Position numbers and translations under genes: made by a program. 64,000 nucleotides of DNA, from assembly GCA_031425035.1 (NCBI GenBank), contig JANPIN010000077.1, positions 56,854 through 120,853 of the forward strand, written 5' to 3'. Position 1 is the stretch's first letter; the number at the start of each line of letters is the position of its first letter. The notes beneath the pieces are model-generated. The model worked only from the letters and a program-made list of their open reading frames with translations. It was not told the origin of the DNA and did not search any database. Below, in pieces: positions 7,947-17,707 of this stretch. This DNA comes from M3007 sp031425035 (GTDB taxonomy: Bacteria > Bacteroidota > Bacteroidia > Chitinophagales > Saprospiraceae).

Positions 7947-8621
7947 ATGGATCGTCTGAACCCCGCCTTTTTTAGTGGGCGCTATTATCACCTCAAAAAG
8001 CTGCGGGAATGTAACGAACACGTGGTGGCAACCTATTTAAAGGATAAAAACCGGGCTTCGCTGCTGGACTACGGCTGCGGCGACCGACCGTATAAACCGC
8101 TTTTCGATCCGCATGTGGGCAGGTACCTGGGCGCCGATATCGACCTCAACCAGAGCGCCGATATTTTGATCGACCGTAAGACCGGCCGGGTGGATACGGA
8201 GGAACAATTCGACGTGCTGCTTTCCACTCAGGTGCTGGAGCACGTGACTGATCCGGCCACTTATTTACAGGAGGCCCACCGTTTGCTTCAGCCGGATGGT
8301 TTGCTGATCCTCTCCACGCACGGCTACTGGATTTATCACCCAGATCCCACCGATTTCTGGCGCTGGACGCGCGACGGACTGGAAAAAATCATTGTCCGGG
8401 AGGGCTTTGAAATAGTAGAAACGCTGGGCATTTTCAACCGCTTTGCCAGCGGCCTGCAGATTTTTCAGGACGGTCTGTTTTTCAAAATTCCGAAGCCCCT
8501 GCGTTTTTTATGGACGGGCTGGTTCGCCTTGTTTCAATTGATTTTGGATAATGGCAGTTTGCATAACCGCGATGCCTCCGTATTTATGGTCGTGGCCAGA
8601 AAAATAAACAAAACCCCATGA
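7947..8621 (+). CDS. Class I SAM-dependent methyltransferase
   Basis: Cytoplasmic protein of 224 residues. SAM-binding motif I is LLDYGCGDRPYKPLF (about residues 38-52); the acidic end of beta2 is GADIDL; motif IV region is FDVLLSTQVLEHVTDP and post-motif HRLLQPDGLLILSTHG. These are the features of methyltransferase types 11/12. Substrate unknown; its place between the flippase and a glycosyltransferase suggests sugar or glycolipid modification. Its stop overlaps the next start by 4 bp (ATGA), a sign of translational coupling. Confidence 0.85.
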   Translation: MDRLNPAFFSGRYYHLKKLRECNEHVVATYLKDKNRASLLDYGCGDRPYKPLFDPHVGRYLGADIDLNQSADILIDRKTGRVDTEEQFDVLLSTQVLEHVTDPATYLQEAHRLLQPDGLLILSTHGYWIYHPDPTDFWRWTRDGLEKIIVREGFEIVETLGIFNRFASGLQIFQDGLFFKIPKPLRFLWTGWFALFQLILDNGSLHNRDASVFMVVARKINKTP

Positions 8622-9757
8622 AAAGGCCGGTTGTAGCCCTGGTTTCTCCCAACAAGAACACCTATTCGGAAACTTTTATCCAGGCCCACCGGCAGCTTTT
8701 GGATGCGGATATTCGCTATTTATACGGTGGTTATGCGCCCCAGTTTTCTGAAAAGTACGGTGCGCTGACGGGTCAGAACCTGTTTGCCCGCATCTTCCGG
8801 AACCTGGAAAATATTTTTCTGCCCCGCAACCTGCTGACCACGCATGAGCGAACCATGGCGGATTTTTTCAAAAAGGAAAAGGTGGACGTAGTGCTGGCGG
8901 AATATGGCGTTACGGGGGTAAAAGTGTGCCGCGCCTGTCGGGCAGCCGGGGTACCGTTGATTGTTCATTTCCATGGTTTTGACGCGTATGCCCAGGACAC
9001 TTTGCGCCGCTATGCCAGCGCTTACCGGGAGATGTTTGCCTACGCGTCTTTCATCATCGGCGTCTCCCGGCACATGTGTACGCAACTGAAAGAACTGGGT
9101 GCGCCCGAGGAAAAACTGGTTTACAACACCTATGGCCCGAACCCCGCCTTTTTCGATATTCAGCCGGGTTTTGCCACCAAGACCTTCGTCATGGTCGGCC
9201 GGTTGATTCCCAAGAAAGAACCACAAACGAGCATTCGGGCCTTTGCCCGGGTGGCGGAGCGTTTTTCCGAGGTACGGTTACGCATCGGCGGCGACGGTTC
9301 CCAGTTGGCCGCCTGCCAGGAATTGGCCCAAACCCTGGGCATAGCGGATAAAGTGGAATTTGCCGGCCCCATTTCCGTGCAACAGGTACAGGAATGGTTT
9401 GCCACCGCTTTTGCTTTTGTGCAGCATTCCGTGACGGCGCCCAGTGGCGATACGGAGGGAACACCCGTGGTCATTCTGGAAGCGAGTGCGGCGGGTTTGC
9501 CGGTCATTGCTACGCGCCATGCCGGCATTCCGGACGTGATCATCGAGGGAGAAACGGGTTTTTTAGTGGAAGAACACGACCTGGACGGTTTTGCGGAAGC
9601 CATGGGCAGGCTGGCGGCAGACGTAGCACTCGCCCAAAAAATGGGGGCCGCTAACAAACAGAATATACGGATCCACTTTACCATGGAACGCCATCTGGAA
9701 GTATTGAATGCTCTTATCCGGCAAGCGGCTAGATTTACACCGGAACAAAAAAGTTAG
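8618..9757 (+). CDS. Glycosyltransferase family 4 (GT-B)
   Basis: Cytoplasmic/peripheral glycosyltransferase of 379 residues. N-terminal half: acceptor domain with VPLIVHFHGFDAYAQD; C-terminal half: nucleotide-sugar domain with VGRLIPKKEP, LRIGGDGSQL, VEFAGPISVQQVQEWFATA and the E-x7-E-type segment EGTPVVILEASAAGLPVIAT followed by GETGFLVEEHD. Typical retaining GT4 layout and length. It ends the flippase-methyltransferase-glycosyltransferase unit. The sugar transferred cannot be read from sequence. Confidence 0.9.
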   Translation: MKRPVVALVSPNKNTYSETFIQAHRQLLDADIRYLYGGYAPQFSEKYGALTGQNLFARIFRNLENIFLPRNLLTTHERTMADFFKKEKVDVVLAEYGVTGVKVCRACRAAGVPLIVHFHGFDAYAQDTLRRYASAYREMFAYASFIIGVSRHMCTQLKELGAPEEKLVYNTYGPNPAFFDIQPGFATKTFVMVGRLIPKKEPQTSIRAFARVAERFSEVRLRIGGDGSQLAACQELAQTLGIADKVEFAGPISVQQVQEWFATAFAFVQHSVTAPSGDTEGTPVVILEASAAGLPVIATRHAGIPDVIIEGETGFLVEEHDLDGFAEAMGRLAADVALAQKMGAANKQNIRIHFTMERHLEVLNALIRQAARFTPEQKS

Positions 9758-9986
9758 CAGTCTGATCAGCCCCCATTTTGTTCGGACCACAGCTGGCATA
9801 TACGGATCAAATCTGGCTCGAAAATTGGAGCCGGAGCATCTTATCAGCACCTCTAATTCTGCCCGAAAATTCAGCGGGTTGACAGTCCCGTATCCTCGGT
9901 AAAACAGTTGTGGGCAAATAAGGGGTAGCTATGCGACTATAGGCAATTTGGCACCACTTCCAGTTACTTCTTCCAACCTCTGTTCA

Positions 9987-12900
9987 ATGACCAACCAAAA
10001 GAAAATTTTCTTCCTCATTTTTTTAATGACCTGCGGATTTGCCGGCTATGCGCAGCAGGGAGGCGCCAACTGGACTTTTGGCTGGGGCGCCGGATTGCAT
10101 TTTGCCGCTGACGGCACGGTAAGCCAGTTCCCCAGTAATGTTTACTCCCGCGAAGGGGTGGGAACCATCTCCAGCCAAAGTACCGGCGCCCTGCTCTTTT
10201 ACAGCGATGGTACCCAGGTTTGGGATGCCAGCAATAACGTTATGGCCAATGGATTCGGTTTGCTGGGTGATTATTCCAGCTCACAGTCCGCCGTGATCGT
10301 ACCCCTGCCGGGCGACTCCTCCCGCTACTATATTTTTACCGCTCCGCGCTCGAGCCCGTCGGACAGTTACTATTATTCAATAGTAAACATGGCGGCCAAC
10401 AACGGCCTGGGCGAGGTGGAAGCAGCCACGAAAAACACGCTCATCCTGCAAAACGGCACGGAAAAAATCGGTCTGGCCCGGCACTGCAATGGCCGTGATT
10501 TCTGGCTGATCCTGCACGAAACCAACAGCAATAATTTCTGGGTCTACCTGCTGAATGAAAACGGCCTGCAACCACCGCAGAAATACTCGGTGGGCGCTTA
10601 CCTGGCGGATTACAGCTGGAATAACGTCGGTTATTTGCGGGTTTCGAGCGACGAAAAATTACTGGCGCATCCCATTGGACATGATGAATTAGGTAATAAT
10701 TCCGTGGTCGAACTATATAATTTTGATAATACGACGGGCAGTATTTCAGGGCCATTGGTGACGCTAAATAATGTGGGATTTGCTTACGGGACGGAATTTT
10801 CCGCCGATAGCAAATTACTGTATGTTACAAATATTAACGGTTTATCAGGTATTACTTCTTCGGTTTATCAGTACGACCTGAGTTCCGGTAATGCGCAAAC
10901 CATCAGTAACTCCCGGATTACCCTGATCAGTGCCACGGACTACAGTTACGGCGCCATCCAACTGGCGCCGAACGGAAAAATGTACGTAGCCAAGGAATAT
11001 GGTTATGATAATGGCTCCAACTACCTGGACGTGATCGAGTCGCCTTCGGTAGCGGGTGTAGGTTGCAATTATGTGTTAAACGGGTTGACCCTGACGCAGG
11101 GAAAGGCCCTGATCGGCTTGCCGCATGCCGATTACCGGTCTTACCAGCCGCCGCCAACCGAAGTGCTGGTTCCACTTTGTCCTAAAGATTCGTTCTATAT
11201 CGCCGGTATAGGGTACACCGCGCCTGACACTATCCTCACGCCAATGAGCGACTGTGATGTGGCCACGCGGTATACATTGGTTCAACTCCCCTATCCGGAA
11301 ACGTCGGACACAGTGCAACTTTGTCCCGGCACTTCGATCACCATCGGCGGCAATGTCTATACCGAAGCAGGGGTGGTAGTGGATACCATTCCGTCTACCA
11401 CTGGCGGCTGTGATAGCATTATTACCTATCATATTGTCCGTGCCGATAACCCCACGCTACAGCAAACCGTTTCCTTCTGTCCCGGTGATACGGTGGAGGT
11501 AAATGGCCTAACCTATACGGAAGCCGGCATTTCGGTTTATTATATTGTGCCCGCCAGCATCGGTTGCGACACCGTGGTGCAGGTCCACCTGCAATATGCG
11601 CCGCAGCCGGCCATTACAAAAAACATTCAATTCTGCTCCGGCGACTCGGTCACTATCGATGGTAAGGCTTATTTCCAGCCCGGTACGGTGTCGGGCGTAA
11701 TTCCGGCGGCAACGGGTTGTGATACCCTGGCCACTTATGTGCTGGAATATTTACCCCAGCCGACGGCCACGAAAACGATCGCTTTTTGTTCCGGCGATTC
11801 AGTCATTATCGACGGTACGGCTTACTTCCAGCCGGGTACGGTGTCGGGTGTAATTCCGGCGGCGACGGGCTGCGATACGCTGGCGACCTATAACCTGACG
11901 TTATTAACCCCACCGACGCTCAGCAAAACCCTTGCTTTTTGTTCGGGTGATTCGGTGATCATCGACGGCGTTACTTATTTCCAGCCGGGAACGGTGTCGG
12001 GTATTATTCCGGCGGTAACCGGTTGTGACACCCTGGTCACCTATGTGCTGGAATTTGCACCCCAGCCGACCCGCAGCCAGACCATTGAATTCTGCGCGGG
12101 GGATACTGTGACCATTGGCGGCACTGTTTATACCCAACCGGGTACCGTAAGCATCCTGGAAGCTGCATCGGTCGGTTGCGATACCCTGGTGACCTATACG
12201 CTGCAACATCCGGTGCCGGCACAACCGACCGTTATTAGCCTGGATTGCCCGCTGGATATTTACGTCGACGCTGATCCCGGTCAGTTATCCGTGCCGGTGG
12301 TGTACGACCAGCCGGTGGCTACGACCGATTGCCCCTGTCCGGGCGTGCAATTGAGCCAGCAGCAAGGGCTGCCCAGCGGTGGTAATTTTCCGCAAGGCGT
12401 AACGCCGGTCTGCTACAATGCCCGGGATAGTTGTGGCGCCTCGATCACCTGCTGTTTCAACGTTACCGTGGAAGAAAAAGCCGCCTGCGACATTAAAGAG
12501 ATCAACTGCATCAAATATGAACTGCTCAGTATCACGGAGGATGCTCAAAAACGCAAGACATACCGCATCCGGACCACCAACAACTGCGCGAACCGCCTGA
12601 TTTATATGGCCGTGCAGGTGCCGGACGGCGTACAGGCCGTTCAACCCATGGATAATGCGACCTACACCGCTCCCGGCGGCCGTACTTACCTGGTGCGCAG
12701 CCCGAACTTTTCCCCGTTTTATTCGGTGCGTTTCGCTTCTTTGGGCGACAGCATTCATAATGGCGAATCGGATGTGTTCAAATACACCCTGCCTGCCCAA
12801 TCCGAGCCGGACTATTTGCACGTAACCGTGCGCCTGGAACCCGGCATTTTTTATGAAGCGCACCTGAACACCTTTTTCTGTCCGATTGAGTATGAGCCGA

Positions 12901-13187
12901 ATAACCAGCCGGCCGACCGCCAGTCAAGCGGGGCAGCCACCTTCGCGCTGTATCCGAATCCGACGAACGGTGCCTTGTTTGCCGACCTCTCGGCCTGGGC
13001 CGATCAGCAGGTGCGTGTTCACGTTTTCAGTGCCCAGGGACATATAGTGCAGACTACGCAAATGCACGCAGAACGCGAGGCGCAGGCTGTGGAATTACCC
13101 GCTGATTTACCGAACGGTATTTATTTCCTGGAAGTGGTGTCGGCGACCGGCCAGAAATGGCGGCAACGGTTTGTAATTCAACACTAA
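9987..13187 (+). CDS. Large secreted repeat protein with T9SS type A sorting domain (paralogue 1)
   Basis: 1066 residues. Signal peptide MTNQKKIFFLIFLMTCGFAGYAQ. Residues about 25-390 look like a beta-propeller (NWTFGWGAGLHFAADG, LLFYSDGTQVWDA, LAPNGKMYVAKEYG). Then come seven Cys-containing repeats of about 50 residues with the pattern FCxGDSVxIDGxxYxxPG...GCDTLxTY; units 4-6 start at 11631, 11784 and 11937, an exact 153-bp period, and are nearly identical. A HYR-like domain and a CDIKEINCIKYELLSITED domain follow, then the sorting domain (FALYPNPTNGALFADLS...LPNGIYFLEV...KWRQRFVIQH). It should be exported through SprA and attached to, or released from, the cell surface. I chose the ATG at 9987 because the signal peptide starts there. 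Confidence 0.9.
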   Translation: MTNQKKIFFLIFLMTCGFAGYAQQGGANWTFGWGAGLHFAADGTVSQFPSNVYSREGVGTISSQSTGALLFYSDGTQVWDASNNVMANGFGLLGDYSSSQSAVIVPLPGDSSRYYIFTAPRSSPSDSYYYSIVNMAANNGLGEVEAATKNTLILQNGTEKIGLARHCNGRDFWLILHETNSNNFWVYLLNENGLQPPQKYSVGAYLADYSWNNVGYLRVSSDEKLLAHPIGHDELGNNSVVELYNFDNTTGSISGPLVTLNNVGFAYGTEFSADSKLLYVTNINGLSGITSSVYQYDLSSGNAQTISNSRITLISATDYSYGAIQLAPNGKMYVAKEYGYDNGSNYLDVIESPSVAGVGCNYVLNGLTLTQGKALIGLPHADYRSYQPPPTEVLVPLCPKDSFYIAGIGYTAPDTILTPMSDCDVATRYTLVQLPYPETSDTVQLCPGTSITIGGNVYTEAGVVVDTIPSTTGGCDSIITYHIVRADNPTLQQTVSFCPGDTVEVNGLTYTEAGISVYYIVPASIGCDTVVQVHLQYAPQPAITKNIQFCSGDSVTIDGKAYFQPGTVSGVIPAATGCDTLATYVLEYLPQPTATKTIAFCSGDSVIIDGTAYFQPGTVSGVIPAATGCDTLATYNLTLLTPPTLSKTLAFCSGDSVIIDGVTYFQPGTVSGIIPAVTGCDTLVTYVLEFAPQPTRSQTIEFCAGDTVTIGGTVYTQPGTVSILEAASVGCDTLVTYTLQHPVPAQPTVISLDCPLDIYVDADPGQLSVPVVYDQPVATTDCPCPGVQLSQQQGLPSGGNFPQGVTPVCYNARDSCGASITCCFNVTVEEKAACDIKEINCIKYELLSITEDAQKRKTYRIRTTNNCANRLIYMAVQVPDGVQAVQPMDNATYTAPGGRTYLVRSPNFSPFYSVRFASLGDSIHNGESDVFKYTLPAQSEPDYLHVTVRLEPGIFYEAHLNTFFCPIEYEPNNQPADRQSSGAATFALYPNPTNGALFADLSAWADQQVRVHVFSAQGHIVQTTQMHAEREAQAVELPADLPNGIYFLEVVSATGQKWRQRFVIQH

Positions 13188-13208
13188 AGGGCCGAACATT
13201 AGCTGGAT

Positions 13209-13247
13209 AAGGGCATTTCGCGAATGAGCGAAATGCCCTTGTTTTTT
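13209..13247 (+). terminator. Rho-independent terminator after T9SS paralogue 1
   Basis: Perfect 13-bp stem AAGGGCATTTCGC (13209-13221) with its complement at 13228-13240, a 6-nt loop, then G and TTTTTT. Lies 22 bp after the stop. Confidence 0.85.
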
Positions 13248-13353
13248 AATAAATGCCGAATAATCTATGCTTTGCGTATTTTGCCAGCCCAATCCTCTTT
13301 TCCCTGCCCGGTTGACGTACAAGAAAATATTTTCATCAAATGTTACTCAACTT

Positions 13354-16300
13354 ATGACTTCACGTTTGCCCTTCCTCTCCCAAATTTTTCTGGCCATTTT
13401 TCTTTTATCGGTACCATCACTGCTGGCGCAAAATAATCCGGCGGGGCATTTGACCGGCCATGCCATGCGGGCGCCGCTGGATGTGCAGGCCGGCAAAACC
13501 AGCATTCAGCTCTGCGACTTGACACCAGGCGAAACTTATGTGGTTAAAGCCATCGCCATGAGCGAAAAACAGGCGGCGAGCTTTGAAATTTTACCAGTTG
13601 CAGGCCGGCAAAATCTGGCTGACCGGCAGGAGAAAAAAGACGTACTGCTGTTTGTCGCTCCGGCAACTTGCGTAGAAATTCCGGTGCAGGCGACTGCTTT
13701 ACAGCGCGTTAGCTCTATTCCGATGTACTTGTCGGTATACTGTGCCAGTTGCGAAAACAGTTTTCAGGAGAAACTTCAGCAGGCCGCCGAACTAGCCGTG
13801 CTGCAGGTCACTAGCGGCATCAGCGCCACGGATCTTATTGTGAATAACCTCATTGGCGGAGATTGTTACGGGGTGAGCAACGTGACTTATTCGGGACAGG
13901 CCGGGCAGATCGGCACTTTTAGCAACGGCACAACCAACATTGGTTTTAGTAACGGGATTATCCTCGCTACGGGTAATATAAGCGTGGCGCCCGGACCTAA
14001 CAACCAGAATAATTCTTCCGCCGGTTACGGCATACCTACACCCGATCCGGAGCTGAACGCTTTGGCCGGCGGCTCCATCGTTGACCGGGCCAATATTGAA
14101 TTTGATTTCACCCCAACCACGAGCCAGGTCAGCTTTGAATATGTGTTTGCCTCCGAGGAATATTGCGAGTATATAAGTTCTAATTTCAATGACGTTTTCG
14201 GATTTTTTATTTCCGGACCGGGCATTACCGGCACGAAAAATCTGGCGGTGATCGGCGCCAATACGCCGATTTCCATCAGCACCATTAATCACCTGACGAA
14301 CAGTAGCCTCTATACCCATAACACGCCTATTTTCGGGATTAACTGTGGGATTGTGCCGGCATTTGGCCCGGCGGTGAATGAAGTAGAATACGACGGTTTT
14401 ACCAAAAAGCTTACGGCCGTGGTCGATGTACAGCCCTGCCAGACCTACCATATTAAGCTGAAAATAGCCGACGTGGGTGATGGCATTTATGACTCCGCCG
14501 TATTTCTGCGCGCCAATTCATTTTCGGCAGGCGGTTCGGTGGCCGCAGAAACCGAATATCCCAACGGGCAGTCATTTGCCTACGAAAATTGCGATACCGG
14601 TTTCATTCGTTTTGCGCGCAGTAACGGCGATCTGACCTCGTCGCTGCCGGTCACTTTTACGGTGAGCACCGCCAGCACCGCCACCGCGGGCATAGATTAT
14701 GCGCCTTTGAGCAGTCCGGTCACTATTCCGGCGGGTCAAACCGAGGTGCTCGTGCCAGTCGTCGTGTTTGGCGACCAACTGACGGAAGGCGATGAAAATA
14801 TTGTTATACTGGTGAATAACTCCTGTAGTTGTACCCAGGCCCAGGTCAAATTTACCATAAAAGATAAAGTAGAGTTGAACGTGGACTTAGGCGACCAGAC
14901 GATTTGCAGTGGTTCCAGCGCTACGCTTACACCCATAATTACGGGTGGCGCGCCGCCGCTCAGTTTTCAATGGAGTACGGGTGCAACGACCGCTTCTATT
15001 ACCGTAAATCCGACATCCACGACCAGCTATAACCTTACCGTGAGCGACGCCTGTGGATCGGCTGTCCGTACGGCCAAGGTGCAGGTGCTGGCAATTGTTC
15101 AAACGAGCCGGACCTATACTTTTTGTGCCGGTGATTCCGTGGTGCTGGGCGGCATGGTGTACACCGCTTCCGATACGCTGTCCCAGGTGCTTCCGGGCCT
15201 AAATGGCAGCTGTGATACCCTGGCTACCTATATTTTCCAGGTGAACCAGCAAGTCTTGTTGAACGATACGATCGTTTTTTGTGCCGGCGACACCGTGCAA
15301 ATTGCCGGTCATTTATATACCGGTTCCGGCATCGTGCAGTTTACGTTTTCCGGTACAAATGGCAGTTGCGATACACTGGCGACCTATGTACTGGAAATGC
15401 TGCTCCGGCCGGCGTTTACCCAAACCATTACGTTCTGCCCGGGCGACTCGGTTACCATTAACGGACTGAGCTATAGCGAGCCGGATACGATCATCAGCCA
15501 GCTGCCGGCGGTGACAGGCTGCGATACGCTGGCCACCTATATACTGGAATACGCACCGCAACCAACCCGAACGGATACCATTAATTTTTGCGCCGGCGAT
15601 TCTATCAAGCTCCAGGGTATGATTTATACCCAGCCGGCGACCATCGTGGTGAATCTACCGGCCAGTGTGGGTTGCGATACGCTGGCCACCTATGTTTTAC
15701 AACATTTTGCGCCCGACAATCCAACCGAAGTCCTGATCGAATGCCCCGAAAGTATTACGGTCGTCGCAACTACCAACGCGTTGTTTATGCCGGTGACGTA
15801 TGCGCAACCTATGGCTACGAGCGACTGCGCATGCCCCGGTATAGATGTGCATTTAGAACAGGGTTTGCCCAGCGGCAGCGATTTTCCGGTGGGCAGCACA
15901 AAAAACTGTTATGCTGCCATCGACAGTTGCGGCAACCTGGCCACCTGCTGCTTCAGCGTGTCGGTGGTGGAAAGCAGCCCCTGCGATATCAAGGAGATCA
16001 ACTGCATTAAATTCGAGTTGCTGAGCATAACCGAGGACGTGAAAAAACGCAAGACCTATCGCATCCGGACAACGAATAACTGCTCGGACCGCCTGATCTA
16101 CCTGGCCATTCAAATGCCGAACGGGGTGACTGCGGACCTGCCGGCCAACAACTCGATTTATACCGCTCCGGGGGGCTTTACCTATCTGGTGCGTAACCCG
16201 AACTACTCGCCGTTCTATTCTATCCGGTATGCATCGGTGAGCGATAGTCTGCAAAATGGGGAATCGGATGTGTTCAAATACACCTTGCCTGCGCAGGTTT

Positions 16301-16701
16301 CACCCAATTACATCCATGTTATGGTACGGCTGGAACCCAATATTTACTATGAAGCCCACCTGAACACCTACTATTGTGAAGTGGGTTACGATCCGAGTGT
16401 GACGGAGGGCCGGCCGGCAGATCGCAGCGCGGCTTCCCCGGTAGCCGGCGACGATTTCCGCCTGTTCCCGAATCCGACCGACGGCACGCTGTATGCCGAT
16501 CTGTCCAACTGGGCCGGGCAGCAGGTACAGTTGCGCATGTACAGTGCGCAAGGTCGTTTGTTGAAATCCCAGCCGGTGCAGGCCGGCGAACAGGCGCAGG
16601 CGCTGGATTTACCGGCGGAGATGGCCAACGGACTTTATTTCCTGGAAGTAAGCCCGGCGCAGGGCCGGAGTTCTACGCAGAAATTCAGCGTAGGGCATTG
16701 A
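13354..16701 (+). CDS. Large secreted adhesin-like protein with choice-of-anchor L, Calx-beta and T9SS sorting domains (paralogue 2)
   Basis: 1115 residues. Signal peptide MTSRLPFLSQIFLAIFLLSV...LLAQ. Residues about 150-400 match a choice-of-anchor L domain (LIGGDCYGVSNVTYSG; FDFTPTTSQVSFEYVFASEE; FNDVFGFFISGPG). A Calx-beta-like unit (AGIDYAPLSSPVTIPAG; DQLTEGDENIVI), an Ig-like unit (SFQWSTGATTASITV), and four FCAGDS...CDTLATY repeats follow. The last ~330 residues (HYR-like, CDIKEINCIKFELLSITED domain, FRLFPNPTDGTLYADLS sorting domain) are closely similar to paralogue 1. The Calx-beta unit suggests Ca2+ binding. Expected at the cell surface through T9SS. The start at 13354 places the signal peptide at the N-terminus. 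Confidence 0.9.
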   Translation: MTSRLPFLSQIFLAIFLLSVPSLLAQNNPAGHLTGHAMRAPLDVQAGKTSIQLCDLTPGETYVVKAIAMSEKQAASFEILPVAGRQNLADRQEKKDVLLFVAPATCVEIPVQATALQRVSSIPMYLSVYCASCENSFQEKLQQAAELAVLQVTSGISATDLIVNNLIGGDCYGVSNVTYSGQAGQIGTFSNGTTNIGFSNGIILATGNISVAPGPNNQNNSSAGYGIPTPDPELNALAGGSIVDRANIEFDFTPTTSQVSFEYVFASEEYCEYISSNFNDVFGFFISGPGITGTKNLAVIGANTPISISTINHLTNSSLYTHNTPIFGINCGIVPAFGPAVNEVEYDGFTKKLTAVVDVQPCQTYHIKLKIADVGDGIYDSAVFLRANSFSAGGSVAAETEYPNGQSFAYENCDTGFIRFARSNGDLTSSLPVTFTVSTASTATAGIDYAPLSSPVTIPAGQTEVLVPVVVFGDQLTEGDENIVILVNNSCSCTQAQVKFTIKDKVELNVDLGDQTICSGSSATLTPIITGGAPPLSFQWSTGATTASITVNPTSTTSYNLTVSDACGSAVRTAKVQVLAIVQTSRTYTFCAGDSVVLGGMVYTASDTLSQVLPGLNGSCDTLATYIFQVNQQVLLNDTIVFCAGDTVQIAGHLYTGSGIVQFTFSGTNGSCDTLATYVLEMLLRPAFTQTITFCPGDSVTINGLSYSEPDTIISQLPAVTGCDTLATYILEYAPQPTRTDTINFCAGDSIKLQGMIYTQPATIVVNLPASVGCDTLATYVLQHFAPDNPTEVLIECPESITVVATTNALFMPVTYAQPMATSDCACPGIDVHLEQGLPSGSDFPVGSTKNCYAAIDSCGNLATCCFSVSVVESSPCDIKEINCIKFELLSITEDVKKRKTYRIRTTNNCSDRLIYLAIQMPNGVTADLPANNSIYTAPGGFTYLVRNPNYSPFYSIRYASVSDSLQNGESDVFKYTLPAQVSPNYIHVMVRLEPNIYYEAHLNTYYCEVGYDPSVTEGRPADRSAASPVAGDDFRLFPNPTDGTLYADLSNWAGQQVQLRMYSAQGRLLKSQPVQAGEQAQALDLPAEMANGLYFLEVSPAQGRSSTQKFSVGH

Positions 16702-16721
16702 TAATGTGCGTTTTATCTTAT

Positions 16722-16760
16722 AAAAATGAGCCATTCCAGGTTTGGGGTGGCTCATTTTTT
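16722..16760. terminator. Bidirectional terminator between convergent genes
   Basis: Perfect 12-bp stem AAAAATGAGCCA (16722-16733) with its complement at 16748-16759, giving A-runs and T-runs on both sides, 20 bp after the T9SS protein and 10 bp after the stop of the minus-strand inositol phosphatase gene. Confidence 0.85.
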
Positions 16761-16769
16761 ATTGCGGGA

Positions 16770-17576
16770 TTACTTAAGATCAAAGGCGTCCCGCACGATC
16801 TGTAAAGCCGAGTCGAACACCAGGTGATTACCCGCCAGAATTTCCTGTTTACCCATGAAGTCGGCGCCGCCGCTAAAATCAGTTACCTGGCCGCCGGCTT
16901 CGCGCACCAGTACGGCGCCACCGGCGACATCCCAGGGGCTGAGGCTGTATTCAAAAAATACGTCGAAACGTCCGCAGGCTACGTAAGCCAGATCGAGGGC
17001 GGCTGAGCCAAAGCGCCGCAGACCGCGACACTGCTGCATGAACTGATTGAAAGCCTGCGACCAGGCCTCCGCCCGTTTAAAATCATGGTATGGAAAACCG
17101 GTGGAGATCAGCGATTGGCGCAGCGTCTCCCGGTTGCTCACGTGGATGCGGCGTCCGTCGCACCAGGCGCCGCCGCCCTGCCAGGCGTAAAACAGCTCGT
17201 CGTTGGGTACATGGTGCACGATGCCCAGTACCAGTTCATCACCGGATTTCAGGGCCACGCTGATCGAGAAGTGCGGCAGTCCATGTAGGAAATTCGTCGT
17301 CCCATCCAGCGGATCGATGATCCATTGCAACTCGGCGTCGCGTTGCTCGACAGTTTCTTCTTCCGTTAAAAAACCCGCGCCGGGCAGTAATTTGGAAAGC
17401 CCCTCGACCAGCATTTGTTCCGCGTGGCGATCGACGTAACTCACCAGCCCGTTCATGAATTTTTCTTCGATCTGGCCGGGCTGCACCTGCCCGAGTTGTG
17501 CCCGCAGGAAAACCGCCGTCTCCCTGACGACCAGGATCGCCTGCTGCGTTAGTTGTTCCCAATTGGTGGTCGGCAT
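16770..17576 (-). CDS. Inositol monophosphatase family protein
   Basis: Mg2+-dependent, Li+-sensitive-type sugar phosphatase of 268 residues (family: IMPase, SuhB, CysQ). All metal ligands are visible: the acidic EEE segment at about 72-74, the signature WIIDPLDGTTNFLHGLP (Asp88, Asp91) and the late motif SPWDVAGGAVLVREAGGQVTDFSGG (Asp near 218). Cytoplasmic. It could hydrolyse inositol-1-phosphate or 3'-phosphoadenosine phosphate; CysQ would fit the sulfur gene metB elsewhere in the window, but nothing in the sequence decides this. Not in a tight operon: the neighbouring gene ends 132 bp upstream. Confidence 0.9.
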   Translation of the reverse strand: MPTTNWEQLTQQAILVVRETAVFLRAQLGQVQPGQIEEKFMNGLVSYVDRHAEQMLVEGLSKLLPGAGFLTEEETVEQRDAELQWIIDPLDGTTNFLHGLPHFSISVALKSGDELVLGIVHHVPNDELFYAWQGGGAWCDGRRIHVSNRETLRQSLISTGFPYHDFKRAEAWSQAFNQFMQQCRGLRRFGSAALDLAYVACGRFDVFFEYSLSPWDVAGGAVLVREAGGQVTDFSGGADFMGKQEILAGNHLVFDSALQIVRDAFDLK

Positions 17577-17707
17577 AGTAAATTATTGAAAGTAAGTTTG
17601 AGCGGTTGTTGAGGTTTGTTGGTTTGAATAACTGCTTATCAGTTGCTTGAAAATCCGGCTTGGTTCAAAACCACTTTCTAAAGCCAAGAACCGGGACTCC
17701 ATCCGGC

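Noticed and set aside
9758..9986. Gap before T9SS paralogue 1, checked for a -7/-33 promoter and small genes
   Set aside because: No exact TAnnTTTG box and no plausible small protein were found; the promoter must be a variant I cannot call.
17577..17707. Gap between the inositol phosphatase and reductase genes, checked for small genes and hairpins
   Set aside because: No frame with a plausible start and no clear stem; only mild T-rich and repeated GGTTTG-like words.
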